Below are positions 54,530 to 64,000 of a DNA stretch of 64,000 nt, in pieces. The notes beneath the pieces were generated by a model. The model did no database searches. It was not told the DNA's origin and saw only the letters and a list, made by a program, of their open reading frames with translations. This DNA comes from Armigeres subalbatus. Taxonomy: Eukaryota > Arthropoda > Insecta > Diptera > Culicidae. Where the stretch lies: positions 45,788,180 through 45,852,179 of the forward strand of contig NC_085140.1 of assembly GCF_024139115.2 (NCBI RefSeq). Reading direction: 5' to 3'. The position numbers and the translations under genes were made by a program. Numbering within the stretch: position 1 is the first letter of the stretch; every line of letters starts with the position of its first letter.

Positions 54530-55020
54530 TGGGTGTGCCTCAGCTGCGATGTCCTTCCGGATTCCAGTGTAGCGCTTGCTTGTAGGCGTCGTGAGATATC
54601 GTAGAGGGGGCGAATAGCGTTGTTTGTTGCAAACTTTTTCCACTTCGTCGGCAAGGGAGTTCACTTACGCTCGCTTGTCCCGTAAACAGCAGCGTACTTG
54701 GCTGCTCTGGTACTTGCCCACTCTATCGCGGCTTTTGCTTATCTACACTCCTCAATTTTTCGTCAGGTTGCATCTGTAATCTACTCCTTCCGCTGAGTGC
54801 GCAGCTCACCCAGTGTGTTCTCGCTAAAGGCATTCTTGATGCCTCTTCTACGCTACCACCTTTTGGAACACCCGATTCCCGAGCTCGAACTTCTTCAATG
54901 TACGATCTTTTCACAGCTGGATCTTCTAGTCGGCGTGTGTCCGAGTCTCTCATCCCGCCCCTGAATCCGAGCAATGCGTAATCGGATTTCACCAGAGGCG
55001 TCGCGTGGTCAATTCTTCAA
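54530..55020 (-). pseudogene. RTE/SR2-like LINE fragment with internal deletion
   Basis: On the minus strand the linker between endonuclease and RT is recognisable (LEDPAVKRSYIEEVRARESG, VPKGGSVEEASRMP). It runs into a C-terminal motif (QALHWNPEGHRS) like that of the 41-42 kb fragment, with the RT body missing. It probably arose from a deletion within one insertion. Confidence 0.6.
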
Positions 55021-55898
55021 CCTGTGCACTTTTTTAATATTCCGAGAAAAACACATAAAAGGTACCAGAAATGATAAACGAATCATTTTCCAGCGCGTTT
55101 CTCAATAAGTTTTGCTTATTTTGTTGCATCTAACTGGTTCTTAGCAACTTCTTATTTTCTGAATTCACTCAAACTAAACTAAGCTTTAAAGTGATAGTTC
55201 ATAAAATAAAAAAAAATAGTATCATTAGAATCGTTTCCAATGTGACAAATAATCTATTCAAAAATTGTTGAGCTGGCACTTTCAATTCTAATTTGAGTTA
55301 TTTCTTAAAGGAAATTGGACTATATCAATCATGCAATGTTACTAATAATAATTGATAATTAGCATGTCATATCAGAAAAATAAAGTCTATATAATAAACA
55401 ATGAAGTTCATAGCCTTAACTCTTCTCAATTAATAATTATTCTATTCTATCTATTTATTTCTTTGATCAATATTCTGGACTGGACAGATGTCGAATAATT
55501 TTCCGTCCATCAGCATGGACATTTCCTCATAAAAATTTTCATAAATTTGTGTGGAGCATCGCCAGGATTAGTGGATATGTAAACATGCCATCCCATTCAA
55601 TATCAAATATCAAAAGCGCTTTTGCTTCGCGGTGTTTATTCAACGCGGAACTTTCGTTATGGAACGCTTTGAGAGAGCAGAAATGCGCGCGCTTTACTCA
55701 TCTCTTTCGATTTTATTTCCGATTGCGCTCTCTTCACCGAATCGCGCATGCGCTGTTTGAAGCGGTTCTCGATAGGCACCAAACCGTGCACTTCTTGCGA
55801 AGAACGCTTTGACTACCTATACATCGCCGATTGCGCTGAGAGCAGATGATCCACACATCCAAAATAATGCGTGTATGATGTATGGCAAAACGTTCTCG
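55021..55898. other. Spacer left of the hAT-like element
   Basis: AT-rich to 55,540. From 55,543 to 55,898 the DNA is more balanced (CGCGCGCTTTACTC, GAACGCTTTGA repeated), perhaps part of an older repeat that continues after the hAT insertion (58,086-58,190). Confidence 0.3.
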
Positions 55899-56327
55899 GC
55901 TGAAAGCAGGCCTGGGAATTGTCGCGTTTGTCAGTGACACCTGACAAGATACATAAAAACATGGTCAGTCAAGAAAAACTTGTCAACTTCCAGTTTTCCG
56001 TCGCACGACTGGATCCCCACGACCAGATGACAACTTTTTCCATCAGCGACAATTTGCTTTTGTTGTATGTCTTGTTAGAGCACACATCTGCGACAAAAGT
56101 GTGACAACGCATACACTTTCGGCTCTGTACACGACACAACATTGGTCCCGAAAGTAAGTTATGTCGCATCTTCTGGTTGTCGATCTGCGTGGAGAAGCAA
56201 TAGCAGCGGACAAATTTGAAATATCATACAAACAAAATAAAACAAAAATCGGAGCATACGAAACAGCGATTTTTGATAAAGTCGTTTTTACGCGGTTTTT
56301 GTGATTTACGCGGTTTTGACGCAGTAC

Positions 56328-56665
56328 AATGAATTATTGGCAGTGGCTGATTTTCTACCCGCCGCTGTCACATCCAGGCGCTACAGCATATGCGCAAAAT
56401 AGCCAGCAAGAGTTAACCGCCAGAAATGTGTATGGCGAAAGACATCTAACGCGGATTTTCTCAAAATTAGGAACTTTTCATGAAAAACTATTTGGTACCG
56501 GTTATGAATGATGGTGTCCGCTACTACGCCTACCAAATATTTTTTCGATGAAGGTGCTTAATTTTGAGAAATCGAACCTTAGATGCCTTTCGCCATACTG
56601 ATTTCAGAAAGTTAACTCCTAGTGTGCGCTGTAAGCACGCTCAAAGCAGGCGATTCATTGTCCGC
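56328..56665 (-). repeat. Foldback repeat FB1, copy 2 (inverted)
   Basis: ATGAATTATTGGCAGTGGCT to AAGCAGGCGATTCATTG, the reverse of copy 1 (1433-1770), with high identity. Forms an inverted pair with copy 3, 45 bp away. Confidence 0.75.
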
Positions 56666-56710
56666 GTAAGTATCGACTTTAGTGGATTTTGACCGGTACA
56701 CCGTTTGTAG

Positions 56711-57048
56711 CAATGAATCGCCTGCTTTGAGGGTGCTTACAGCGGCACACTACGAGTTAACTTTCTGAAATCAGTATGGCAAAAGGCATTTAAGGCTCCA
56801 TTTCTTCAAAATTCAACACCTTTATCGAAAAAATATTTGGTAGGCGTAGTAGCGGACACCTTCCTACATAACCGGTACCAACTAGTTATTCATAAAAAGA
56901 TCCTAATTTTGAGAAAACCCGCGTTAGATGTCTTTCACCATACGAATTTCTGGCGGTTAACTCATGCTGGCTATTGGCGCATATACGATAGCGCCTGGAT
57001 GTGGAAGCGGCGGGTAGGAAATCAGCCACTACCAATAATTCATTGCCT
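56711..57048 (+). repeat. Foldback repeat FB1, copy 3
   Basis: CAATGAATCGCCTGCTTTGA to CAATAATTCATTG, same direction as copy 1. Together with copy 2 it could form a hairpin of about 700 bases in RNA. Confidence 0.75.
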
Positions 57049-57247
57049 GATAGACGGTTTAACCGTAAAAATAATATTTGACTGCAATATTTTATGTATA
57101 AGAGAAATACGGAATTTTATTTAAGCGTATATCCTACATAAGGGCCAATTAAGGAAAATTCGATACATTTTTGATTGATTGGAATTACTGCACGTTAACT
57201 TGGGCGGAGTATTAAATTTTAATCGCTAGGCACGCGCTGTAGTGGGG

Positions 57248-57395
57248 CCGTACACTTATTACGGTGCATTTTTCTGTGTTTTTCGAAACCCCCTCCTAAT
57301 GTAAAAATTTTTTCTTACACATTATTTTTTATTTATATGGAGAGTAAGAAAATGATAGTACTCCCCCCATAAGTGCTTACGTAATAAGTGTACGG
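57248..57395. mobile_element. 148-bp MITE with TIR CCGTACACTTATTACG
   Basis: CCGTACACTTATTACG is mirrored by CGTAATAAGTGTACGG. It lies inside the hAT-like element. TSD not clear. Confidence 0.65.
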
Positions 57396-58764
57396 TCATG
57401 AAACGCTCATGCGGGCTTGTTCATGCTATGTACAGCGTGATATGTTTTTTGGTTTATGTTGTTCAAAATACAACAGATTGTGTGCTCGAGTGTTAATGGC
57501 CCGCTTAAAAGATTTCCGGATATAGATCATTTCAAACCATTCGTGATTTTTAAATATACATTTTAGATATGTAATTAAATGACGCATTTTGGTAAAATAG
57601 GAGGAGCTGGACTAAAATCACCAAAATTCGACACATTATTATGCCGTACATATTAGCCGTTTTTATAATGAGCTCGGCTTCAACTGCTGTAAAATCCAGA
57701 AACCACACCATTTCAGTGGTTTCCCCACATTTTGTCATCAATTCATAATGACAACATTTTGCTGACAACGACAACAATTTTTGTCGCGACAAAATTCGAA
57801 GGTGACATGACGAACTTTTTTGCCAATAACCATGACAACTATTCTAATCCGTCTGGTTGTGCAAAACCTTAGTCGTGATGGAAATCGTCACACGACAAAT
57901 ATGTCGTAACAAAATAAGTATGTGACAAGATTCAAAATGTCTTGTCGGAGCGAGAGACCAGTAGTACGCTGTATCGAGCTACGTTGGTTAGGTTGTGTTG
58001 TCCAGTTTGAGGGGACTGTTTTCTCTTTGGTTTTGTCGCATGGTTTTTCTGTATGAAGGTGACAAATCCCAGGCCTGGCTGAAAGTTCCGTGTTGATACA
58101 ACATGTGGTGTCGATGGGTCGGTTCGGTATCGTAGAGAAAAATATAATGCGCCCCCATCGCAGCATTTGGTTGCCTCACATCACACGCCGCCTATAAAAA
58201 AATCATGCATATTTTCCGTTTATGTATCTAATAGTTGCATGAAACTTCTATCAAATGCATATAATTCAAATATATGTTTGGATTAGAAAGATAAGAAATC
58301 TATTGAGAGCTTAAATGTTGGGGATAAAATTGCCACATGTGCAGTGCACAGGTTGCACATGCGGACGCGACGCCTCTGGATTTCACCAAGGTGATAATCA
58401 GATGCGATGTCAGCGTTGCGTCTATTCCGGACATCATGAATGCTTCGTCTCCATTTTCGGCTGATGCAGATGTGGTCGATTTGATTTTCAGTTTGTCCAT
58501 CACGAGAGACCTACAAAGCTTTGTGCTCTGGTCGATGGGGAATGAGCGATCCCTTCAATCACCATGTCGTTTTTCGTTTTGTCTTTTTTGTCACACAATT
58601 CTGCAAATAGCTCATTGTTTTCACTCATTTTTCCAAGACCATGATGCCCCTTGACTCGCTCATAGTCCGTGTTGTCGGAACCGATCTTTGCATTAAAGTC
58701 GTCCATGTCAACGACGGCATTCAGTTCACTGTAGCAATTCTCCTTGCCATATGACTAGACAATA

Positions 58765-59714
58765 GGGGAGAGTGGGTAGACTTGATCCCCTTTTCTGATT
58801 TTCGGTGTATCACAGCCAAAAATAAATAAACAAACGCGATTTCCACACAGACTCTCTAAGAAATATAGTATTTATCTTTACTGATGTATGACAGTCCTTG
58901 AATTATTGTTGTTATTGATACACAATCGATTTTTTGGAGTGCTGTCAAAAGTCGACTTTTAAAATATTTGGGGGAAATTGATCCCTCTCCAATAACTTGC
59001 TTTGATAAAATTGTAAAGGTGCCCTCAGATTTTTTAAATATTTTTCCTTCAAAATACGCGTGATTTTCGAATTGCTGTGCGTATACATGAACGATTTTTG
59101 TAATTGAATTCGACAGCAAATGTAATTTTAAAATTTGGGGAGGCTTGATCCCCTTTCTACCATATCTACGCAATAAGTAATTTTTCCTGCCAATCCTTCA
59201 TCAAATCTGTTAAATGTACAAAAAAATAGATGCCTGAGAACAGATTTATATTTTTTTGAATTTTTTCGCCAAATTTTGTATGGATGACTAATGGGGGATC
59301 AAGTGTCCCCATATTGAGGCAATAACTTCAAATCCAAATATCCTAAAACTTTGATGGAATGTTGACATTTTCATCAGTACAGATCATTAAGGATATTTAT
59401 GGCTTTGTGCTGTGAAAAAATAAAAGCGTTTGGTCATTGTTATTGAAAGTTTTCGGCCCTTGACCGGTTCACCTCATTTATTGAAAGTTGTTCAAATTTT
59501 GCGTGGCCAAATAAAAAATCTTTTGGAAGGTCAAAACATACAAACCGCCCTACAGAATAAATAAGTTTGTCAATCCAAAAAATAACTCACCACATAAAGG
59601 TCATTTGTCTAGAGGATCTATACTAAAAAATACGCTAGAACAAAACTACTTTCGTTCTCGATAAAACAGGGGGTGATCAAGTCTCCCCGGGGATCAAGTC
59701 TACCCACCTTCCCC
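58765..59714. mobile_element. 950-bp TA-flanked element inserted in the LINE endonuclease
   Basis: GGGGAGAGTGGGTAGACTTG (left) is mirrored by CAAGTCTACCCACCTTCCCC (right), both next to TA. TTGATCCCC or GGGGATCAA recurs at least five times inside. No transposase ORF. The host LINE sequence resumes on each side, giving a clear insertion. A tiny retroposon scrap (59,452) lies inside it. Confidence 0.75.
59452..59477 (-). mobile_element. Very small retroposon-like scrap with 12-bp TSD, copy M3
   Basis: On the minus strand ATGAGGTGAACCGGTCAAGG followed by GCCGAA, i.e. the hairpin head of M1/M2, between direct repeats TTATTGAAAGTT (plus-strand 59440-59451 and 59478-59489). Only 26 bp lie between the repeats; the A-rich tail is absent or overlaps the repeat. 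Confidence 0.5.
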
Positions 59715-60060
59715 TATCGGTCGGCGCATAACATTGGATTATCGTCAGGTTCCTTACCCGTGTTCTGAATCTGGCAATGATTATTGGTTCCCACTTTATG
59801 AGAGCCGCCTGTGCCTGAGTGCTAAGCGGGAAACCAACTCCTCGGTGCCGGAGAATGTTGTTCTGTCGAATACCGGAATATAACAATACCTGTCCCGGCG
59901 GTAGTTTGTGTTCTCAAAAGTTTGGCCTACGGACTTAACTCAGTTCCGGGATTCCGAGCTTCAAGTGCCGTGCCTCGCTAGCAAGCTGTGCCAGCTTACC
60001 TTGCTGTGCTAATGTTAAAACATTCCATGTTCCAATTCGTGTCCTTTGTTTCATGCCAAA

Positions 60061-60960
60061 AGTTGTCGCCGTTATATCAGTTCTCGATCTTTTTTGTTGG
60101 TTTCTCGAACGGTTTGTTATGTTTCGGGATGTTTGTTATATTTTGTTGACCTAAGGTTCCTATCCACCGGGAAGGGGCTGCTATCTTAGATATAGTGCCT
60201 AGTTCTGGGAATATCGTGGGAGCCTTGGTTAATTCGGTAGACTATTTGATTCAAACTCAAGGGCAATATGGAGGTCTTACAACATCTGATTTGCGTATAT
60301 ATGGACTGTAGTCAAAAACATATACTTGGAGGACATACCGTAGCTAGGGACATCATGCATCATGGAAGTCGTGGTTGATTTAGTAGACTATTTGATTCAG
60401 ACTGCAGAAGAAATTGGAGATCTTACAACATCTGATTTGTTTGGATACAAGACGCAAGTGAAAGATACGTAAATTTTGACTAAAAGAACATTATCCGATC
60501 TAGTTGAAATTTTGTTGATCGATTCCTTGTTCGATGAATTACCGTGAAAGGAATTAATTCAATAGAAAATATTAAATTTTGAGCAATCAGCTCATGTATA
60601 TTCTTAATGGGACTGATGTGTGTATATTCAATATGGGGCAAGGTTTCTCTCGATTAAAGTCTCATTTTCATCAAGCTATTCGGAAGTATGATAAATTTTA
60701 ATGCTATTCATAAAGTTAACTCAAAAGTGACGAAAATCGAAATGAGACTAATATACGAGTACCGCCAGTATTGTACGTAGCTCTTTTTGCTCGGTCCCTT
60801 TTAACGAACACGCTTCTTGTCCATAAAGGGCCACTGATAGTTTTAGGACCCAAGCTGGTTACGCAATCCTTAGAAGCATCTATTCGCGCAGTAGAAAAAC
60901 GTTTTTTTATTTCAGAACTTTGAGAACCAAACTTGATTGAATAGAAAAATTATTTAACTG
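60061..60960. other. Intronic spacer
   Basis: Contains a loosely repeated phrase (TTGATTCA.ACT...GGAGATCTTACAACATCTGA at about 60,250-60,290 and 60,390-60,440), suggesting an old tandem duplication. No gene. Confidence 0.35.
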
Positions 60961-60972
60961 GAATGTCTTCAA

Positions 60973-61092
60973 CTGTCTAAGACGAGTTTACTACTTTCCA
61001 TTTAATTCCACCTCGTTTTGTTATCTTTACAGATACTATTTAGACCTCAACTGTGAGGCCGGCTTAATTATCTCGTACTTGACTCGACTTGG
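60973..61092 (+). repeat. Half-palindrome remnant of PAL1 (copy 4)
   Basis: CTGTCTAAGACGAGTTTACT, then TTATCTTTACAGATACTATT and ATCTCGTACTTGACTCGACT. These match one arm of PAL1 copies 1-3; the second arm is missing. Confidence 0.7.
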
Positions 61093-62027
61093 CCTTTCTT
61101 GATTCAGTGTTCATAATTTTCATACTAAGTGGTATAGAACATAAACATTTCGAATGCATTTGCATGCTCTCAGATGCAAGATTTCAAATATCTGGGCCTT
61201 TAGGGATCAAACTTGACCTGCGATATTTGTTCTGTAAAGCAAGCATCCTGATAAACAATTATGCTTGATAAACCGGGACCCAGCTCTCTGTTGCTATTTT
61301 TCATGCTATATTCATTTGAATTTAGTCCAAATTTTGCATATCTCACTCATCTGTCTTATCTCACGTCCTATTGAAATATATCCCCTGTTCTACCGACTAA
61401 GAAGTTCAAGTTCTGGTGTAAATTTTCTCAATCAATTATTTGTTCTGCAATCTTGTATTTAATAATTAAGCCGATACAAATATTTAAAATCTATTTTGTC
61501 TACCCCCTCGGATTTTTTTTTGCCAAAAAATAATATTTTGAGGGGGCAACAAAATAAAATTCGAATAATTTTGAGGATTTTCAAAACATTCTTTAACAAA
61601 TCCGAGGAATTTTTTGATTTTTTTCATTTCAATATTTATTTTTTATTATCCCCCCCCTGGACCTTCCGGAGACCAGTAGGACATAAAGTTAATTAAGTAT
61701 TTGTAACGGCCTTATGCATTTTTTAAAGAGAATAGGCATGGATTGGAACGAAGCCATCAAAGCTTTAATTGGAAAGATATTTCTAAAACAATTAGGTATA
61801 TAAAGGTTCTCCAAATACATTCGATGCGACTTTCGCTGTCGCTGGACGACTGTGACCGCGACGCTATCGCTGCATGCAATGTTCCATTCGCTTTCATACC
61901 AACGGTGACTGTAGCGTCGCGTGTGTTTGACACCTCCATTTGCAAAATAAAAATGAATTTATTTAATGGCAATATGTACATCGATATGTAATCCCATAAT
62001 TTCTGTTATGAATCTCTTTTTCCACAG
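61093..62027. other. Last part of intron 2
   Basis: No recognised repeat. Around 61,800-61,930 an ORF on each strand reflects local GC content, not a gene. Ends in a pyrimidine-rich acceptor tract (CTCTTTTTCCACAG). Confidence 0.4.
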
Positions 62028-62274
62028 TCCGACGATCTGCACGTGAATATATTCAGCGACATCCTAAAGCTGGACAGGGACGAACTGCGAAAATGGCTCA
62101 TCACCCGTCAAATCGAGTCCATCAACGAATCCGTGTTGATTCCTCAGAGTAAGGCCCAGTCCGAAGCAGCCCGAGATGCTCTTGCCAAACACATCTACGC
62201 GGAGATGTTTCAGTACATCGTTCAAAAAATCAACCGTAATCTGGCGGGTGGTAAAAAGCAGAACTGCTTTATCG
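62028..62274 (+). CDS. didum: Myosin V coding exon 3 (residues 360-441 plus one base)
   Basis: Acceptor tccacag|TCC and donor ATCG|gtgagt, 247 nt, ending in phase 1. Encodes SDDLHVNIFSDILKLDRDEL and later SEAARDALAKHIYAEMFQYI, standard upper-50K motor sequence with the conserved ARDALAKHIY helix. Joins exon 4 within the Gly codon of [10 protein letters not shown]. Confidence 0.96.
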
Positions 62275-62336
62275 GTGAGTAATGTGATGGATTCCGATTA
62301 CGTTTAGGTCTAATTTTTGTTCCATACTCCATGAAG
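62275..62336 (+). other. Intron 3 (62 bp)
   Basis: gtgagt donor, atgaag acceptor. Very short, as is common in dipterans. Confidence 0.9.
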
Positions 62337-62896
62337 GCGTACTGGACATCTATGGTTTCGAAACGTTCGACGTGAACTCGTTCGAACAGTTCTGCATAAA
62401 TTACGCAAACGAGAAGCTACAGCAGCAGTTCAATCAGCATGTCTTCAAGCTAGAACAGGAACAGTACCTGAAAGAGGGAATCGAGTGGAAGATGATCGAT
62501 TTCTATGACAATCAACCGTGTATCGATCTGATCGAGGCCAAGCTGGGCATCCTGGACCTGCTAGACGAGGAATGCCGGATGCCTCGGGGGTCTGACGAGT
62601 CCTGGGTGGGGAAACTACTGGAGAAGTGCGGCAAATACAAGCACTTCGACAAGCCTCGGTTTGGGACGAGTGCATTTTTGATAAAGCATTTTTCGGACAC
62701 GGTCCAGTACGAATCGCATGGGTTTCTGGAGAAGAATCGGGACACAGTCTCGAAGGAGCTAGTGAATGTGCTGCGGCTGTCGAGTATGAAGTTGTGCCAT
62801 AAGCTGATGACCGCGGCGGAAGAATCGCCACAACCGGATGCTGGAGATACGGGGAAGTCCGGCGTGAAGCTGGTGATAAGTGCCGCCAAGAGTCAG
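62337..62896 (+). CDS. didum: Myosin V coding exon 4 (switch II to loop 2; to residue 628)
   Basis: 560 nt (2 + 186 codons), donor CAG|gtgaga, phase 0. Switch II region [20 protein letters not shown] at about residue 443-462, relay helix [20 protein letters not shown], then [20 protein letters not shown] and [10 protein letters not shown], and lower-50[21 protein letters not shown]. Ends in the variable, acidic-to-basic loop 2 ([20 protein letters not shown]), which contacts actin. Confidence 0.97.
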
Positions 62897-62996
62897 GTGA
62901 GAAGTTAGGTAGGATTTTAATTGTTTGTGATGTTTTGTCTAATGTTCTCGTCTATGTGATTTTGTCTTTTTTATTCTGTGATCGTGCCGGTTTTAG
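62897..62996 (+). other. Intron 4 (100 bp)
   Basis: gtgaga donor and a ccggttttag acceptor; the next exon is the 21-nt microexon. If the microexon is skipped, the intron runs to 63,244. Confidence 0.65.
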
Positions 62997-63017
62997 GTAG
63001 TTGATAAGAAACGAAAG
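62997..63017 (+). CDS. didum: Candidate 21-nt microexon in loop 2 (VVDKKRK)
   Basis: After a ttttag acceptor the seven codons GTA GTT GAT AAG AAA CGA AAG are followed by a gttagt donor. Both sides are phase 0, so the exon can be included or skipped without changing the frame. The insert is strongly basic (K, K, R, K) and falls in loop 2 between the 50K and 20K parts of the motor, where positive charge is known to raise actin affinity in myosins. The call rests on splice sites and phase only; no transcript evidence is available. Confidence 0.55.
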
Positions 63018-63244
63018 GTTAGTACAATAATTGATTGGATACCAATACCGAATAAACTGACAGACATGAATTATATCGCTTTCTTCCTTTTTCTGACATG
63101 AGTGCATTTGTTCGTTATTATATGTTGCTCCGGTCGGAGACCGCAAATGTTAGTCACTGGTTATTGGTTGATAATTATTGCTTCCATTATGGCCGCCATT
63201 CTATACTAATAGGATTATGATTTCCTCGTATTTTTACTCCAAAG
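63018..63244 (+). other. Intron 5 (227 bp)
   Basis: Donor gttagt, acceptor tttttactccaaag ending at 63244. AT-rich with no coding capacity. Confidence 0.7.
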
Positions 63245-63358
63245 CCAATGACCCAGAAGCAACAGAGGAAAACAGTCGGTTCGCAATTCCGGGAGAGTTT
63301 GACGCTACTTATTACAACACTTCACAACACGACGCCACATTACGTCCGATGTATTAAG
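63245..63358 (+). CDS. didum: Myosin V coding exon (38 residues, SH1-helix side)
   Basis: 114 nt, phase 0 on both sides: [20 protein letters not shown] then [18 protein letters not shown]. The [11 protein letters not shown]...HYVRCIKPND stretch is highly conserved among motors and joins directly to PNDDKAAF of the next exon. Confidence 0.96.
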
Positions 63359-63525
63359 GTGAGTTTGAAGCTTCACAGTATCTACTACAAACCGAAATAA
63401 ATGAACAGTTTGTCAAATCTTAGAACCTTGATCGAATCAAAAGTTTAACTAGCCATATCTAGATTGACAATACTCTGTCTTAGTTAAATGAAGACTTATT
63501 TTTTAATCTCATACATTTTTGACAG
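63359..63525 (+). other. Intron 6 (167 bp)
   Basis: Donor gtgagt, acceptor catttttgacag ending 63525. Confidence 0.95.
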
Positions 63526-63962
63526 CCAAACGATGATAAGGCCGCTTTTCGATGGGAAGCTCCAAAAATCGTGCAACAGCTGAGGGCGTGCGGGGTTCTC
63601 GAAACAGTTCGCATTTCGGCGGCCGGTTTCCCATCCCGGTGGACGTACGAGGATTTCTACGACCGCTATCGGTTGCTCTGCAAACGCGTCCAAATCGTAG
63701 ACTGGAACGTTAAGGCCACGTGTGGCAACATTGTACGCAACTGGCTGACCGACACGGACAAATATCGACTAGGCAACACGCAAATCTTCTTCCGTGCCGG
63801 TCAGGTCGCTTATCTGGAACAGTTGCGTAGCGATCTGCGCAAGAAGCACATCATCAAGGTACAGTCGCTGATAAGAAGATTTATTTGTCGGAACAAATAT
63901 CTCCGACTGAAGCGCACTGCACTGGGGTTGCAGCGACACGCCAGAGGCATGTTGGCTAGAAA
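63526..63962 (+). CDS. didum: Myosin V coding exon (converter, IQ1 and IQ2)
   Basis: 437 nt ending in phase 2 at aa|gtgagt. PNDDKAAFRWEAPKIVQQLR continues the motor, GVLETVRISAAGFPSRWTYE is the conserved converter-side block, and FFRAGQVAYLEQLRSDLRKK leads into the lever arm. Two IQ motifs follow: KVQSLIRRFICRNKYLRL and GLQRHARGMLARK, the calmodulin or light-chain binding sites. The remaining IQ motifs, coiled coil and cargo tail lie beyond the window. Confidence 0.96.
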
Positions 63963-64000
63963 GTGAGTGTTTTTTTCTCTGAATATGTTTTGGGATTACA

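Larger units (their letters stand above)
55907..58077. mobile_element. 2.17-kb hAT-like non-autonomous element with perfect 8-bp TSD
   Basis: The left end CAGGCCTGGGAATTGTC and right end GACAAATCCCAGGCCTG are inverted. GCTGAAAG flanks both sides exactly (55899-55906 and 58078-58085). Many GTCGTGACA, TTGTCGCGAC and GACAA words lie inside both ends. No transposase ORF. Two FB1 foldback copies and a 148-bp MITE are nested inside. Confidence 0.85.
58190..60060 (-). pseudogene. RTE/SR2-like LINE endonuclease fragment, split by a TIR element
   Basis: On the minus strand, right part (59,720-60,050): LLYSGIRQNNILRHRGVGFP, then NLTIIQCYAPTDR. Left part (58,330-58,745): MDDFNAKIGSDNTDYERVKG, NQIDHICISRKWRRSIHDVR and ASDHHLITLVKS. 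These are APE endonuclease motifs (GFN/DFNAK, QIDH, SDHH) of the same LINE type as at 41-42 kb. A 950-bp element interrupts between the CYAPTD and DFNAK blocks. The fragment has stops and is dead. Confidence 0.75.
51180..62027 (+). other. Myosin V intron 2 (10,848 bp)
   Basis: Donor gtaagt at 51180 and acceptor tttttccacag ending at 62027, phase 0. Contains an inverted-repeat element, LINE fragments, hAT-like elements and MITEs (listed separately). Confidence 0.95.
12533..63962 (+). other. didum: Class V unconventional myosin gene (5' two-fifths or so; continues past window)
   Basis: Seven coding segments with compatible splice phases build about 818 residues: an N-terminal SH3-like subdomain, the full motor domain and the first two IQ motifs of the lever arm. 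Class V is assigned from the N-terminal pattern ([18 protein letters not shown]), the motor-domain motifs and the IQ motifs that begin right after the converter (AGQVAYLEQLRSDLRKKHI). Myosin V is an actin-based, calmodulin-binding cargo motor; the coiled coil and globular tail should lie to the right of 64,000. Introns 1 and 2 (37.6 and 10.8 kb) hold nearly all the repeats from 12.6 to 62 kb. The symbol didum is the Drosophila name. Confidence 0.95.

Noticed and set aside
62445..62889. Minus-strand ORFs of 125-128 codons opposite myosin exon 4
   Set aside because: Antisense shadows; Ser/Pro/Thr-rich without family resemblance.

Overview
The window is eukaryotic, from a repeat-rich insect genome, most likely an Aedes-type culicine mosquito. 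Two protein-coding genes with spliceosomal introns lie in a large mass of transposable elements. The repeats include RTE-like, Jockey/Juan-like and I-like LINEs, a Feilai-like tRNA-derived SINE, hAT and pogo/mariner-like non-autonomous elements, and palindromic MITEs, a mix typical of Aedes. The species assignment is an inference. There is no bacterial operon, CRISPR array or phage.

Left edge (1-811): the last two coding exons and poly(A) signals of a plus-strand gene that starts before the window, probably a PTCD2-like mitochondrial pentatricopeptide-repeat protein. From 812 to about 12,260 the DNA is intergenic and full of repeats: a TA-flanked element with a nested foldback; a 5'-truncated I-like LINE with 13-bp target-site duplications (TSDs); three copies of a CAGTG-ended MITE; a SINE-like insertion with a 20-bp TSD; a GTTCGGTAA-rich region; and a palindromic MITE nested in another repeat.

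12,533-63,962: one plus-strand gene, class V unconventional myosin (Drosophila didum orthologue). I assign seven coding segments: 12533-12559, 50130-51179, 62028-62274, 62337-62896, 62997-63017 (a 21-nt microexon), 63245-63358 and 63526-63962. Splice phases are compatible throughout. Together they encode about 818 residues, covering the motor domain and the first two IQ motifs; the gene continues past the right edge. Intron 1 is 37.6 kb and intron 2 is 10.8 kb, and both are largely transposons.

Main items in intron 1: a 4.26-kb element with TTAA target sites and CCCTTATGCGGCC terminal repeats, filled with two satellite arrays (14,678-18,937); an almost coding-complete RTE-like LINE (21,455-24,594) with a 9-bp TSD and two single-base frame breaks; decayed LINE pieces; a decayed hAT transposon; a 1.0-kb hAT-like non-autonomous element with an 8-bp TSD; palindromic MITEs; a Feilai-like SINE; a small ORF repeated three times (38.2-40.2 kb); an RTE/SR2-like LINE fragment interrupted by a very small retroposon-like insertion; a Juan-like LINE; and a nest of MITEs. 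Intron 2 holds an inverted-repeat element, LINE fragments, a second very small retroposon with TSDs, a 2.2-kb hAT-like element with perfect 8-bp TSDs, and LINE endonuclease pieces split by a 950-bp TIR element.

I see no clearly new multi-gene system. The observations most worth following up are the roughly 50-bp hairpin retroposon family with TSDs, the satellite-carrying TTAA element, the candidate basic microexon in myosin loop 2, and the triplicated small ORF.
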